Below are positions 17,552 through 27,900 of a DNA stretch of 64,000 nucleotides, piece after piece; within the stretch, counting starts at the first letter, position 1; every line of letters begins with the position of its first letter. Below the pieces are notes generated by a model. The model was not told the origin of the DNA. It was given only the letters and a program-made list of their open reading frames with translations, and made no database searches. Made by a program: the position numbers and the translations under genes. Source of the stretch: Deltaproteobacteria bacterium (lineage in GTDB: Bacteria > Myxococcota_A > UBA9042 > PHBI01 > JACKFB01); NCBI GenBank assembly GCA_020632695.1, contig JACKFB010000003.1, positions 248,001-312,000 on the forward strand, read 5' to 3'.

Positions 17552-20100
17552 TGGCTGGCTCGCGTGCGGAACGTGATCTCTCTCGGGGCGCCCTCGAGGT
17601 ACTGGTCGCCTCCCACGACCTCGAAGCTGCGGACCGACGCGTCCAGGGTCAGCCGGTAGCGCGTGTCGGCCTCGAGGCGGGCGTGGTTGAGCGTATAGGT
17701 CGAGGGGCCGCTGCGAGCGCCCGTCAGGGCTACGGGCGAGCCTTCCATCCATACGGGTTGGCTGCTGGGGCCGCCCTCGGGGACGAGCCGGGCGCCTTCC
17801 TGGAGCGAGGCCAGCTCGATGTCGAGGTTGAACTCGACCACGAGCGGCGCTGCCGGGTCGACCTCCGTGGCGCCGTCCTCGGGGATGGTGGACAGGAGCC
17901 TGAGCGCGCTGGCCGCGGTGCGGAACCGGATCCGCATGTCGTCGGGGTGGATCGGAGTGCCCATCCCGTCGTGGATCCCGTCGGGATAGACCAGGGTGTA
18001 CTCGACGCCCTCTTCGAGCGGCTCGGTGAATCGAATGTGATCCCAGTTCCGATCGCGCCAGGGGTCGTACCAGAGGTGGGTCTCGCGCGGCTCGACCACG
18101 ATGGTGTCGACCCGAGCGCCGTCGGGGTCGATCAGCCACGGCATCGCTCCCTCCGCGGTGTCCGGATCGAAGTTGAGGAGCAGCAGCACGCGCCCCTGCG
18201 CGAACTCCGACATCGCGTCCGGGATGACCGGCTCGAGATAGCTGCACACGCCGTCCGCGTCGCGCACGAAGCCCAGCTCCTCGCAGGGCATCCGATACGC
18301 GGTCTCGCGCGGATCGGCGTACCGGAACCGGCCGTGCTCGCCGGGCACCCAGAAATCCAGATAGGGCCGTTTGCCGTAGGGATACTGCCACATGGGCCCG
18401 ACCAGTGAGTTGCCCTGCTCGTCGAAGGCCTCGATGAGCCTGAGGCGATAGGTCTTGTAGGGTTGGAAGCCGCCTCCGACCACGAAGCTGCCGTCGGAGC
18501 TGCGCTGAGCCGTGAGCTCCACGCCCGCCTCCGAGTCGCCTTCGCCCTCGACGACGTCCGTCAGGTTGAAGCGCAGCGAGTCGATCTCGTCGGCGGGCCG
18601 GTCGAAGCGGATCCGCACGCCCTCACCCGGCGGCTGGCGTCCGTCCGCATCGATGGAGGTCTCGACGACCTGCAGCGGCTCGTCGACGGGCTGGAGCGCG
18701 TGGGCCTGTCGCCCGCCGGCACACACCACCAGGTGGCGCTCCCGGTCGACGCAGACGCCGGCGAACCAGCCGGCCGGTCCTCGGGTGAACACCGGCGAGC
18801 GGGCCTCCACGTCGGGCTGCCACACCGGCGCCGCGTAGGCCGGCCGAAACCCTGCCGCCTGCGAGAAGCTCTCCTCGTAGACCCCCTCCCACCTGTCGGC
18901 CTTCGCCGCGATGTGCATGTAGATCCCGCCGATCATTCGCGCGGCGTCGCCGAAGGGCGCCAGGAGCGCCTCATCGTAGGTGCGATACCAGAAGTCCTCC
19001 CGTCGGTACGCGGGGTAGTCCTCGTCGGGGACGCGCGGTCGGGTGTCGACCTGCATGGCGTGCAGGTTCAAGGTCAGGCGGGTCCGGTCCGCGCGTTCGG
19101 GGTCGCTGGTCTGGTCGGGCCCTACGGCCGGCAGCCCCATCGGGAGCTTCATCAGCTCCATCGACATCATCGAGCCGCCGTGGTGCGGCCCGGCCCACTG
19201 GCTGCGCCCGTCGGCCAGGTGGACGGGCCGGCTCGGGCGCCACTGCTGGTCGGTGCCCACGAACAAGCCCAACCGGCCGATCGTGTCCCGCCCGGAGCCG
19301 ACGTGCTCGACGGTCGTGATCAGCTCGGGCCAGCCCGACTCGTCGTAGCCGAGCAGGCTGTGGCACCCGACCTCGGCGGGCTCGCCCTCGACGAAGATGC
19401 GCTGGATCCGCTCATCGTCGTCTCGCGCGGCGACGCGCGCCTGCCAGGAGCCCCCATCGAGGGGACGGCGAAGGTGGTGTACCGAGAAGCGCCCCTGGGC
19501 GCTGACCTGGCGGAAGGCCAGATCGAGGAACCCGTCTGGCGAGACGTTGATCGCCAGGTCGGGACAGCGGTCCGCATCGTCCTCGAAGGGATGCGAGGGG
19601 CCGTCGGGGCGCTCGACCTCCTCACGGACGACGGTCCCGTCACCGTCGCGGCGAATGAGCGTCAGGCGCTGCGGCTCGCCGCGCTCGCGCACCAGGACCC
19701 ACACCCGGCCCTGCCGATCGCCCACCGCGGCGACGTCGCCGACCTGGTCGAGCGGCGTGTCCATCAGCGGCTCGCGGCTCCAGGGGTGGTCCAGCCCGGC
19801 GAGCGCCAGGTCCAGCCCCTCGCGGTCCGCCGGCGGAAAGACCACCGCCAGCTCGTCGCCCTCCATCGCCGCGGCGGCCGCCAGCAGTGACAACGGGCGC
19901 ACCCGCCGGTCGGTCTCGACGCCCTCTCGCGCCTGCCAGGGAACCCGCCCGTCGGGCCAGCGCCCGGCCATCGGGTGGTCCGGGATGTGATCCACCGTGT
20001 CGCCGGTGTCGCCGGGCTCGTCGCCGCCACAGCCCGTCAGGCCCATCATCGCACCCAGCACCCACGCCAGCCCTACGCGCCCGAAGTCTCGAACCATCAC
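17548..20100 (-). CDS. Lipoprotein with Big_5/SbsA-like Ig domain
   Basis: About 850 residues. GTG at 20100 is directly followed by ATG at 20097; GAGGGA lies just upstream and fits the ATG better. The signal peptide ends in lipobox GLTGC followed by an Asp/Thr spacer. The N-terminal 500 residues look like repeated beta-strands of a propeller (for example GQGRVWVLV-type strands). The C-terminal 115 residues are a Big_5-type domain beginning STIPEDGATEVDPAAPLVVE. The stop overlaps the start of the next lipoprotein gene, indicating translational coupling. Function is unknown; a surface or matrix role is inferred from export and domain type. Confidence 0.75.
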   Translation of the reverse strand: MMVRDFGRVGLAWVLGAMMGLTGCGGDEPGDTGDTVDHIPDHPMAGRWPDGRVPWQAREGVETDRRVRPLSLLAAAAAMEGDELAVVFPPADREGLDLALAGLDHPWSREPLMDTPLDQVGDVAAVGDRQGRVWVLVRERGEPQRLTLIRRDGDGTVVREEVERPDGPSHPFEDDADRCPDLAINVSPDGFLDLAFRQVSAQGRFSVHHLRRPLDGGSWQARVAARDDDERIQRIFVEGEPAEVGCHSLLGYDESGWPELITTVEHVGSGRDTIGRLGLFVGTDQQWRPSRPVHLADGRSQWAGPHHGGSMMSMELMKLPMGLPAVGPDQTSDPERADRTRLTLNLHAMQVDTRPRVPDEDYPAYRREDFWYRTYDEALLAPFGDAARMIGGIYMHIAAKADRWEGVYEESFSQAAGFRPAYAAPVWQPDVEARSPVFTRGPAGWFAGVCVDRERHLVVCAGGRQAHALQPVDEPLQVVETSIDADGRQPPGEGVRIRFDRPADEIDSLRFNLTDVVEGEGDSEAGVELTAQRSSDGSFVVGGGFQPYKTYRLRLIEAFDEQGNSLVGPMWQYPYGKRPYLDFWVPGEHGRFRYADPRETAYRMPCEELGFVRDADGVCSYLEPVIPDAMSEFAQGRVLLLLNFDPDTAEGAMPWLIDPDGARVDTIVVEPRETHLWYDPWRDRNWDHIRFTEPLEEGVEYTLVYPDGIHDGMGTPIHPDDMRIRFRTAASALRLLSTIPEDGATEVDPAAPLVVEFNLDIELASLQEGARLVPEGGPSSQPVWMEGSPVALTGARSGPSTYTLNHARLEADTRYRLTLDASVRSFEVVGGDQYLEGAPREITFRTRASQ

Positions 20101-20406
20101 TCCCTCGAATCCGGTCGGAGCGAGTTCTCAGGCACGCCCGACAGCAAGAGCCAGAGAATCGCCGCGTTGTGTCGCACCAGGACGAGGGTGCGAGGACCAC
20201 AGCCACGCGCGACGTTCGCACATTACAATGCCGGGCGTGGATCCCGAAAACAGGCCGAGCATGACGCGCGACGGGCCCCAATGGATCCATCCCCTCGCTT
20301 GCGCGCCGTGGGCCGCGGCGTGCGCGCCGGAGGAGCGGCCGCGGATCGCGCGCGGGCGCGGATTCGCGGCTTGACAGCCCCCGCTCGGGTTGGCGACGTT
20401 CGCGGG
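20101..20406. other. Divergent intergenic region
   Basis: About 306 bp between divergently transcribed exported-protein genes. It probably carries promoters for both, but no convincing -35/-10 pair is seen. A slightly AT-richer patch with TACAAT at 20224-20229 lacks a -35 partner. No small gene is supported. Confidence 0.5.
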
Positions 20407-23400
20407 ATGGCAAGCACGATCACCCGTCTCCTGATGATCGCGGCGCTGGCCTCGTTGGGACCTTCCGGCGAGGCCTTCGCGCGCAGCTTCACCCTCGACG
20501 CTCCGGCCCTGGTGGAGCTCCCCTGGTCCGCCGCCCCGGAGGTCAGCGTCCACGCCGGGCCGGTGGCGCCCGCGCGCGTCGGCGCCGAGCTGGCCGGCTT
20601 CGAGACCGAGCTCGCCCCCACCGCCGAGGGCGGCTGGGCCGGCGCCTTCGATCTGGCGCCGGTACCCCTGCCGCCGGGCGACTACACGGTGCGCTTCGAG
20701 GCCGAGGACGAAGACGGCGAGGTGACCCGCTTCAACCAGCGGCTGCGCCTGGGTGCTCCCGCAGGTGGCGCCACGCCCTGGCTGCCCGGCGATCGCCCCA
20801 CCGGTGGGCCCCGTGACATCGAGCTGCTGACCCCGACCGCCTTGGAGACCGGCCTCGCCTGGGGGATCCAGGTGCGCATCGTGGACCAGGGGCGGCCGGC
20901 GCGCTTCGAGGCGCTGATCGCCGGATATCGCGCGGGCTTCCTCAACAAGGGCGACTATCGCTACGACGCCCGCTTCCAGCAGGCGTGGCTGCTCCCGCCC
21001 GCGACCTACACGCTGCGCATCGAGGCCGAGGATGCCGACGGAACGCTGACGGTGCTGGAGCAGGCGGTCGAGCTCACTCCGCCCCCCGACGGCTCCACGC
21101 CGTGGCTGTCGGCCGTCGCCCCCACCGTGTGGGAGGCCGAGCCGCTCGACCTCTCCCGCACCATCGGGGGGGAGCCCTCGAGCGGCTGTCACGGCGGCCG
21201 CGGCTCCGAGGCGCCCTGGGGGCTCGGCCTCGCGCTGGTCCTCGCCGCCTGCGCAGCGGGCCGGCGGCGGCGCGCGGCCCTCGTCGCGGCGGCGTTCGCG
21301 GCCGTGGGCTGCGGCGGCGGCGCGGAGTCACGCTCGGTCGGCCGCGGCGAGGCCCTGGTCCAGATGGTCGACCCGGGCGAGGGGTTCACCAACGAGGCAC
21401 CCTTGTGGCCGCTGGCGCTGGGTCACCGGCGTGTCCTGGCCAGCACGAGCGGCGACGAGACGACCGTCACGCCGCACACGGGCGAGCTGTGGGTGACCGA
21501 ATCCTGGCCGCTCGAGGGCGGCGGGCGCGGCATGGTGCTGCGCACCCGCAGCCAGGACACTACCTGGTTCGAGCTGGCGCTGACCGCCGACGGCCTCTAC
21601 GCCGTGGGCTCGGCGCGCGGCGGGCGCCTCCACCGGCCGCTCCTCGTGCTCCCGGCGGAGGTCCGGGTAGGGATGACCTGGCGCTCCTGGGCGCACCCGG
21701 CCGACGCCGACCGCCTCGACCTCTTCCCGGCGGAGCTCGTCGACGACTCCGGAGGCTTCGAGTTCCGGGTACTGCGGGTCACCGAGGACACCGCCGCCAG
21801 CACGCCGCGCGGGCGCGCCCGGGTGTGGGAGATCGCCTGGAAGGGGCCGCTGCCGCCGAGCGCGACCTTGGACTGGCTCCTCGAGCTGGATGGCACCCCG
21901 CGCAGCCCCATCAACGGCGTGATGCGCTTCGTCGAGGGTTACGGCCCCGCCACGAGCTCGTACCTGCCGACGCTGGCATACCTCGACTACGCCCAGCCGG
22001 GCCCGGAGGAGGAGCTGGGCGCCGCGCACCTCCTGATACCCGCACCCCCCGCCGACGACGCCACCGGGCCCCAGGTCACGCTGAGCGCGGTCGAGCGGCC
22101 TGAGCGCGTCGACGGGCAGTCGATCCACCAGATCGGCGTCATCGACCTGGAGGACGGGCACGGCCCCTGGCTGCGGCTCGACGGCAACACCGCCGGGCTG
22201 GGGTATCCCTCTGCATTCCCGGGCTCTGGCGGCGGTGGGGGCAACGCCAACCTCTGGGTGGCCGCCGCCCGCTCCGAGTGCTTCGCCTTCGAGGGCGGTC
22301 GCCTGATCAGCGGCCAGGAGCTCGGCGTGCTGGGCGAGGAAGACACCTGTGTCCATGCCGCTGGCGTGCTGGTCCCGCCCGACGGCGCACAAGCCTACGA
22401 GGTGCCCTTCATGGGCTACTTCGGCGCCCTCATCAGCAAGAAGGTGCTCGAGGGCTGCGACAACGACCCAGGCTGCTTCATCAGCACCTTGCCCTACGCC
22501 GTGCTGCCCTCGGACGACGGCGTCGGGGCGTCGCTGCTGGCCTGGTACAGCAAGTTCCCCGGTTCCTGGCACCGCACGCCCTGGCGTCCCTTCGAGTGGC
22601 AGGAGCGCCACCAGCTCAACGACCTGGAGCTGACCGCCGACGTCGACGGCGCCGCGCTGGACGCGCTCATGGCCGATGTGGGCCTCAGCCAGCTCGTCGC
22701 GCGCTCGCTGGGCGACGGTGCCTACGGGCTGCTCGCTCGCGGCGCCACGCGCTACGGGGACCCCACCTCCTTCGGCTTCGCGCGGCTCGACCCCGACGGC
22801 GTGGTCCGCGACCCCGTGTCCTACGGGCCGGTCGGCTGGGGCACCTCGTTTCGCTCGGACGCGAGTGGCGCGGAGATCTGGCAGGTGGACCGCGGCGGGC
22901 GGGTGTGGGAGTGGCGCTACACCTCGTCCGGGATGGAGCGGCGGGTGCGCGCGCGGCTCTCGCTCTCTGCGGACGAGACGCCGACGGCCGCCGTACGCCT
23001 GGACGACGAGCGCCTCTTCGTCGTGACCGCGGGCCCCTCGCCGGACAATGTCCCGCCGGCCACGCCGCGCCTCATCTGTGCGCCGAGCCACTGCTGGAAT
23101 GCGCCGAATCCGGCGCCGCCGCGGCTGTGGACGGCGCCGCTGCCCGCCGAAGCGAGCGCGTCCCCCTGGGAGCCGCCGCCGGCCGTGCTGGGCCTCGAGC
23201 CCTATGGCGACGGCAGCGGCGCCTGCGTCCCGGCGGCCCGCGGCGAGACGCCGGCGCTGGTCGGGTCGCCTGCGGGCATCGAGGCCGAGGTCGAGGAGGG
23301 CGGCCGCTGCCTGGGTCTGCACGCGACCGGGTCGGCCAGCGCGTCCGTCGACGAGTGGGAGGCCCGGCTGCCCGGCACGGCGCCGGTCCGGGTGGTCCCC

Positions 23401-23418
23401 GTCGCGCCCGTGCCCTGA
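20407..23418 (+). CDS. Exported two-part protein: duplicated N-terminal module, internal MYXO-CTERM-like segment, lipobox-like cysteine and large C-terminal region
   Basis: 1003 residues if read as one gene. A signal peptide (M-A-S-T-I-T-R to A-F-A-R) precedes two similar beta-rich modules (about 25-125 and 130-255), each with an L-P-P-x-x-Y-T-x-R-x-E-A-E-D signature. Residues about 258-289 look like a C-terminal sorting signal: S-S-G-C-H-G-G, a hydrophobic stretch, then AGRRRR. Normally such a signal ends a protein. Here the frame continues directly into an Ala-rich stretch and GCGGG, resembling a lipobox (C302), followed by about 700 residues of unrecognised sequence. Either this is a true fusion, or two genes have been merged by a lost stop or sequencing error. 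No known enzyme motif is seen. Confidence 0.7.
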   Translation: MASTITRLLMIAALASLGPSGEAFARSFTLDAPALVELPWSAAPEVSVHAGPVAPARVGAELAGFETELAPTAEGGWAGAFDLAPVPLPPGDYTVRFEAEDEDGEVTRFNQRLRLGAPAGGATPWLPGDRPTGGPRDIELLTPTALETGLAWGIQVRIVDQGRPARFEALIAGYRAGFLNKGDYRYDARFQQAWLLPPATYTLRIEAEDADGTLTVLEQAVELTPPPDGSTPWLSAVAPTVWEAEPLDLSRTIGGEPSSGCHGGRGSEAPWGLGLALVLAACAAGRRRRAALVAAAFAAVGCGGGAESRSVGRGEALVQMVDPGEGFTNEAPLWPLALGHRRVLASTSGDETTVTPHTGELWVTESWPLEGGGRGMVLRTRSQDTTWFELALTADGLYAVGSARGGRLHRPLLVLPAEVRVGMTWRSWAHPADADRLDLFPAELVDDSGGFEFRVLRVTEDTAASTPRGRARVWEIAWKGPLPPSATLDWLLELDGTPRSPINGVMRFVEGYGPATSSYLPTLAYLDYAQPGPEEELGAAHLLIPAPPADDATGPQVTLSAVERPERVDGQSIHQIGVIDLEDGHGPWLRLDGNTAGLGYPSAFPGSGGGGGNANLWVAAARSECFAFEGGRLISGQELGVLGEEDTCVHAAGVLVPPDGAQAYEVPFMGYFGALISKKVLEGCDNDPGCFISTLPYAVLPSDDGVGASLLAWYSKFPGSWHRTPWRPFEWQERHQLNDLELTADVDGAALDALMADVGLSQLVARSLGDGAYGLLARGATRYGDPTSFGFARLDPDGVVRDPVSYGPVGWGTSFRSDASGAEIWQVDRGGRVWEWRYTSSGMERRVRARLSLSADETPTAAVRLDDERLFVVTAGPSPDNVPPATPRLICAPSHCWNAPNPAPPRLWTAPLPAEASASPWEPPPAVLGLEPYGDGSGACVPAARGETPALVGSPAGIEAEVEEGGRCLGLHATGSASASVDEWEARLPGTAPVRVVPVAPVP

Positions 23419-23557
23419 CGGGGGCGGCGAGACAGGGGCGGCGAGATGGACCGCCGACTGACGGATCCGTCTCGCCGGCGCCGTCGATGCGACCCGACCG
23501 ACGTTTTCGCCGAGCCTGCGAGCGCGGCGCCGCAGCGTGCGCCCGACTCGCCCCGGG

Positions 23558-23854
23558 TCAGTGGAAGGTGGGGCGGCGGCGCTCGAGGTAGCGGTACAGG
23601 AAGTCGAAGTAGAGGTGGATCATCACGCGCTGCACCGCCGGCGAGGCCTGGGCGATGCGGGCGCGCTGGGCCTCGATGCCGGGCAGGCCGCGCAGGCTCT
23701 CGATCAGGCTCTCGGCCTCGCGGGCGGTCCCGGCGTCCACCCAGGCCCGGCTCGGAGGGCCGAGGGACAGCGCCTCGCGCAGGCGCGCCTCGTCGAAGAG
23801 GTGGTGGTAGCCGTCGAGGGCGCGATCGAAGACGAACTGGAGTTCTTCAGCCAT
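23558..23854 (-). CDS. Small helical hypothetical protein
   Basis: 98 residues, no signal peptide, predicted mostly alpha-helical with amphipathic segments (RALDGYHHLFDEARLREAL, EAESLIESLRGL) and an aromatic, basic C-terminus. No family was recognised. It lies just downstream of the glutathionyl-hydroquinone reductase-like gene on the same strand with a gap of about 60 nt, so cotranscription is possible. Codon use matches the neighbours, which supports a real gene. Confidence 0.6.
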   Translation of the reverse strand: MAEELQFVFDRALDGYHHLFDEARLREALSLGPPSRAWVDAGTAREAESLIESLRGLPGIEAQRARIAQASPAVQRVMIHLYFDFLYRYLERRRPTFH

Positions 23855-23916
23855 GACCCGAGAGGATCATGGCTCCGCCGATCCGTCCAATTCCTCGATC
23901 GGTGCCGCCCCGGGCC

Positions 23917-24843
23917 TCAGCCGTCGCCGAAGTCGATGGCCGGGCCGACCGGGATGATGCCGTGCGGATTGATGGTCTTGTGGCTGCCGTAGTAGTGCCG
24001 CTTGATGTAGGGCAGGTCCACGGTCTCGGCGATGCCCGGCAGGGCGTAGAGCCGCTGGGTGAAGGCCCACAGGTTCGGGTAGTCGCGCAGCCGCCGCAGG
24101 TTGCACTTGAAGTGGAAGTGGTAGACGGGGTCGAAGCGCAGCAGCGTCGTGAAGAGGCGCCAGTCCGCCTCGGTCTCCTGGTCCCCGACCAGCCACTCGT
24201 GGCCCTCGAGGCGCTGCTCCAGGCGATCCAGCGTCGAGAAGAGGTCGTCGAAGGCGTCCTCGTAGGCCTCCTGGGTGGTGGCGAACCCGCAGCGGTACAC
24301 GCCGTTGTTGACGTTGTCGTAGACCTCGTCGTTGACGGCGTCGATCTCGCTACGCAGCGCCTCGGGGTAGAAGTCGTGCCGCACCTCGGTGAAGGCGTCG
24401 AAGGCGCCGTTCATCATCCGCAGGATCTCCGACGACTCGTTGTTGACGATGGTCTCGCGCTCCTTGTCCCAGAGCACGGGGACCGTGACGCGCCCGGTGT
24501 AGTCGGACTGCGCGGCCGTATACACCTCATGCAGGTAGCGGGCCTGGCCCAGCGGATCGGGGTAGTCCTCGTCGAACTCCCAGCCGTGCTCCAGCATCAG
24601 CGGCGCCACGCTCGAGACGCTGATGACGTCCTCGAGGCCCTTGCGCTTGCGCATCACCAGCGTCCGGTGCGCCCAGGGGCACGCCCACGACACGTACAGG
24701 TGGTAGCGCCCCGTCGCGGCGGCGAAGCCGCTCGATCCGTCGGCCGTCACCCGGTCCCGGAAGGACGACTCCTCACGTTGGAAGCGCCCGTCCTGCGTCG
24801 GGTACCAGACATCGTGCCACCTGCCCTCCACCAGCTTGCCCAT
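23917..24843 (-). CDS. Glutathionyl-hydroquinone reductase (YqjG/Xi-class GST-like)
   Basis: 308 residues. ATG 24843 is chosen because GGGAG lies at good spacing; an in-frame ATG at 24876 is the alternative. The thioredoxin-like N-domain has the catalytic motif C55-P-W-A-H-R, the hallmark of Xi-class glutathione transferases that reduce glutathionyl-hydroquinones by thiol exchange. Also visible are W-D-K-E-x-x-T-I-V-N-N-E-S-S-E-I, the G-V-Y-R-C-G-F-A segment, and the C-terminal RHYYGSHKTINPHGIIP typical of the family. It is cytoplasmic, likely in quinone or xenobiotic detoxification. Confidence 0.93.
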   Translation of the reverse strand: MGKLVEGRWHDVWYPTQDGRFQREESSFRDRVTADGSSGFAAATGRYHLYVSWACPWAHRTLVMRKRKGLEDVISVSSVAPLMLEHGWEFDEDYPDPLGQARYLHEVYTAAQSDYTGRVTVPVLWDKERETIVNNESSEILRMMNGAFDAFTEVRHDFYPEALRSEIDAVNDEVYDNVNNGVYRCGFATTQEAYEDAFDDLFSTLDRLEQRLEGHEWLVGDQETEADWRLFTTLLRFDPVYHFHFKCNLRRLRDYPNLWAFTQRLYALPGIAETVDLPYIKRHYYGSHKTINPHGIIPVGPAIDFGDG

Positions 24844-24947
24844 GGCCACGTCTCCCGCTCGTCGTGCGAATCCCATGGTCGCCCGCGGCCCGCCCGCGTC
24901 AACCTCCGGGCTCGGCCGCCCCAGCGTCAGCGACGCCGCTGCCCCTC

Positions 24948-27900
24948 TCAGAGGTCGCCGACCGCCGTACCGCCCTGGATCGCGGCGTGGGCCGGCACCG
25001 CGAGCCAGTCGCGCCGCCTCGCCGGGTCGCGGATCGTGGCGGCGACCCGCCTGAGCTGCTCCAGCGCTCGCTGCTCCAGCGTGTCCGCCGCCCGGTGCTG
25101 CCGCGCGCTCCGCCGCGCCTGGGCCAGCACCCAGACCATCCCGTGGATGTCGGCCTCCCACCCGGGCCGCCGGTCCGCCGCCGAGAGCGCCCGCTCGGCC
25201 AGGTCCAGCGCCCCCTCGTGGTCGCGCCGCTCCATCGCCGCCCGCGCCGCCAGCGCGAACGCCCGCCCCGCACGCGGGTACTCCTTGCGCCGCGCGGCCT
25301 GCGCGGCCAGCGACTCGGCCTCCGCCTGCACCTGCTCGCGCTCGGTCACCCCGTCGGCCAGCCCGTACTCCAGCATCGCCAACCGCAGCTCCGTCAGCTC
25401 GGTCCACGACAGCGCGTCGCGTCCCGCCTGGTAGGCGGCGTCCAGCAGCCTCCGCCCCTCCTCGGTGCGCCCCGTCAGCCGCAGCGCGGCCGCCTCCACC
25501 GCCTCCGCCATCGCCTCGCGCGCCGGCAGCCGGTCTCGCGCGGCCAGCTCCCGCGCCTGCCCCGCGTGGTCGCGGGCCGTGTCGATCCACCCGAAGGCCA
25601 GGTGGATGCGCGCCAGCTCCAGCTCGAGCAGACACGACGCGTGCCGCAGGTGCTCCCCGGGCATGTCGTGCGCCACCTCCAGCAGCAGCTCCAGCGCCGC
25701 CTCCGGGCGGCCGGCCTGGCGGTGGAGGACGGCCCGCTGGATCCGCGCCCGCGCCGTCTGCGCCGGGTCGCTGGCCGCCTGCGCCGCCGCCAGCGCCGCC
25801 GCCGCGGCCCGCTCGCCCTCGTGGACGTCCTCGATGTCCACCAGCACGTCGGTCCGGGACGCCGCCAGCCGCAGCGCCACGCCCGGCCGCGGCCGCGCCG
25901 CTTCGGTCCCGAGCCCCGTGCGCAGCGCCTCCAGCGCCGCCGTGGTCTCGCCGAAGGCCCGCAGGCGCAGGCCCTCCGCCCACAGGAAGAAGCCGCGCGC
26001 GTCCGGGCTCGGCTGGTCGCCCTCGAGCGCGAGCCGTGACTCGGCGTGCTGCACGAGCTGGCTCCACGCCGAGCGCTCGAAGGCCGCCACCATCCGGGTC
26101 TCCAGCGCGAAGGCCAGCGTCGGCATGTGCGCCGCGTCGGAGCCGTAGCCGACGAGCTGCTCCGCCGCCGCGTCCACCTTCTCCAGGTCGCCCTCGGCCA
26201 GCGCCAGGCGGACGCGCGCCTTGAGCAGCATGACCCACCAGCGCCAGGCGTCCTTCTCCTCGGCCGGGCCCAGGTGCTTCTCGAGCAGCTCCTGCGCGCG
26301 GTCGAGGTACCGCGTCGCCCGCTGCGAGGAGTCGGCGCCGACCGCCTCCGACGCCGCGGTCACCAGGTGGGGCGCCGCGTGCGCGGGCTTGTCGGAGAGC
26401 AGCAGCTCGGCGGCCACCAGGCTGCGCTGGTCCCGGAAGGCCGGCGCGGCGTGCAGCGCCTGGGCCAGCCTCCGGTGAAGCCGCATCCGCACCACGGCCG
26501 GCGTGGCGTCGTACATCCCCTGCCGCCAGGACTCGTCGCCGATGGCGAGCTGGTCTGCGCCGGACTCCACCAGGGTGCCTCGGGCCAGCAGCTCGGGCAG
26601 GCGCGGCGCCCACGAGTCGAGGTAGCGCTCGACGACCCCGCGAGGCATCGGGTGGCGCAGGCAGCTCAGGAGCTGCTCCAGCGCGCCCGGCGACGACAGG
26701 GGCAGGGGCTTGCGGCGCGTGTCGCCCTCCACCACGAAGCCGTCGCGCGTGCGCTTGAGGACGCCGCGCCGGAACAGGTCCACCAGCGCCGCGGTCAGCC
26801 CCGCCGGCGTGCGCCCGGACTCGCCGTGCAGGTCGGTGATCGCCGGCAGGCTCAAGACGCCGCGGCCCACCGCGCGCTCGAACCAGGTGGCGGCGTCCTC
26901 CAGCGTGGGCTCGGGGAGGCGCTCGGTCGCGACGTAGGGCGCTCGCAAGAAGGTCTTGAAGGGCGGGGCCACCGCCGGCTCGCCGGGGTCCGTCGTCGCC
27001 AGCAGCCGCAGGTTGGGCGTGCGGCTGCCGGTGAACACCGCGTGCAGCACCTGCAGCGAGCGGCTCTCCATGCGCTGGATGTTCTCGATGAGCAGCACCG
27101 TCGGAGTGTCCAGGCGCGAGAGCATCGCCGCGGCCCCGGCGGGACCCGGCAGGGGCTCCGGAGCGACGCCGCCGGCCTGCTCGGCGCGCAGGCGCTGGAG
27201 GATGATGAGGGCGGGTCGCAGGCCGTCCAGTTCGTTCTCGCAGGCCCGGCCGAGCGAGAAGCGGATGACGCGGGCGCCCTGCACGGCGGCGCGGTCGGCC
27301 ACCTCGTGGGCCACGGAGCCCCCGTCGAAGCCCGGCGGGGACTCGATGAGCAGCGCCTTGGTGACGTTGGACTCCGCGTCGGTGCCGGGCGCGATGCCGG
27401 TCAGGGTGCGCTCGCCGGCGGCGACCACGGCCTCGCGACGCGGGAACACCACGCCGTGCAGGCGCCGGGCGAACGCGTCGGGGAGCTCCAGCGGCACCTG
27501 GCGCCCGACGGCCTGGCCGAAGCGCTCCAACACCTCGGCGGCCTGCCGTGGGCGCTTCTGCGGCTGCGGCTGCAGCAGCGCCAGCACCAGCTCCGTCAGC
27601 GCGGGGGGGCATTCCGGGTGCGTGATGGGCGGCGGCGGCGTGCCCAGGCGCGAGTCCAGCAGGAGCTGCTCGTCGCTGCCGGGCCACGGGCGGCGCCCCT
27701 CGATGACCTCATACAGGATGAGGCCGAAGGCGTAGAGGTCGGAGCGCTCGTCGAAGGGGTAGCCGGCCAGCATCTCGGGCGCGCAGTACTCCGGCGTGCC
27801 GATGAAGAGCTCCTCGGGCGGGTCGCCCAGGCGCGAGGCGACGCCCAGGTCGATGAGCTTCGTGCTGGTGTCGCCGGGGCGCTCGGTGTCGACGAGGATG

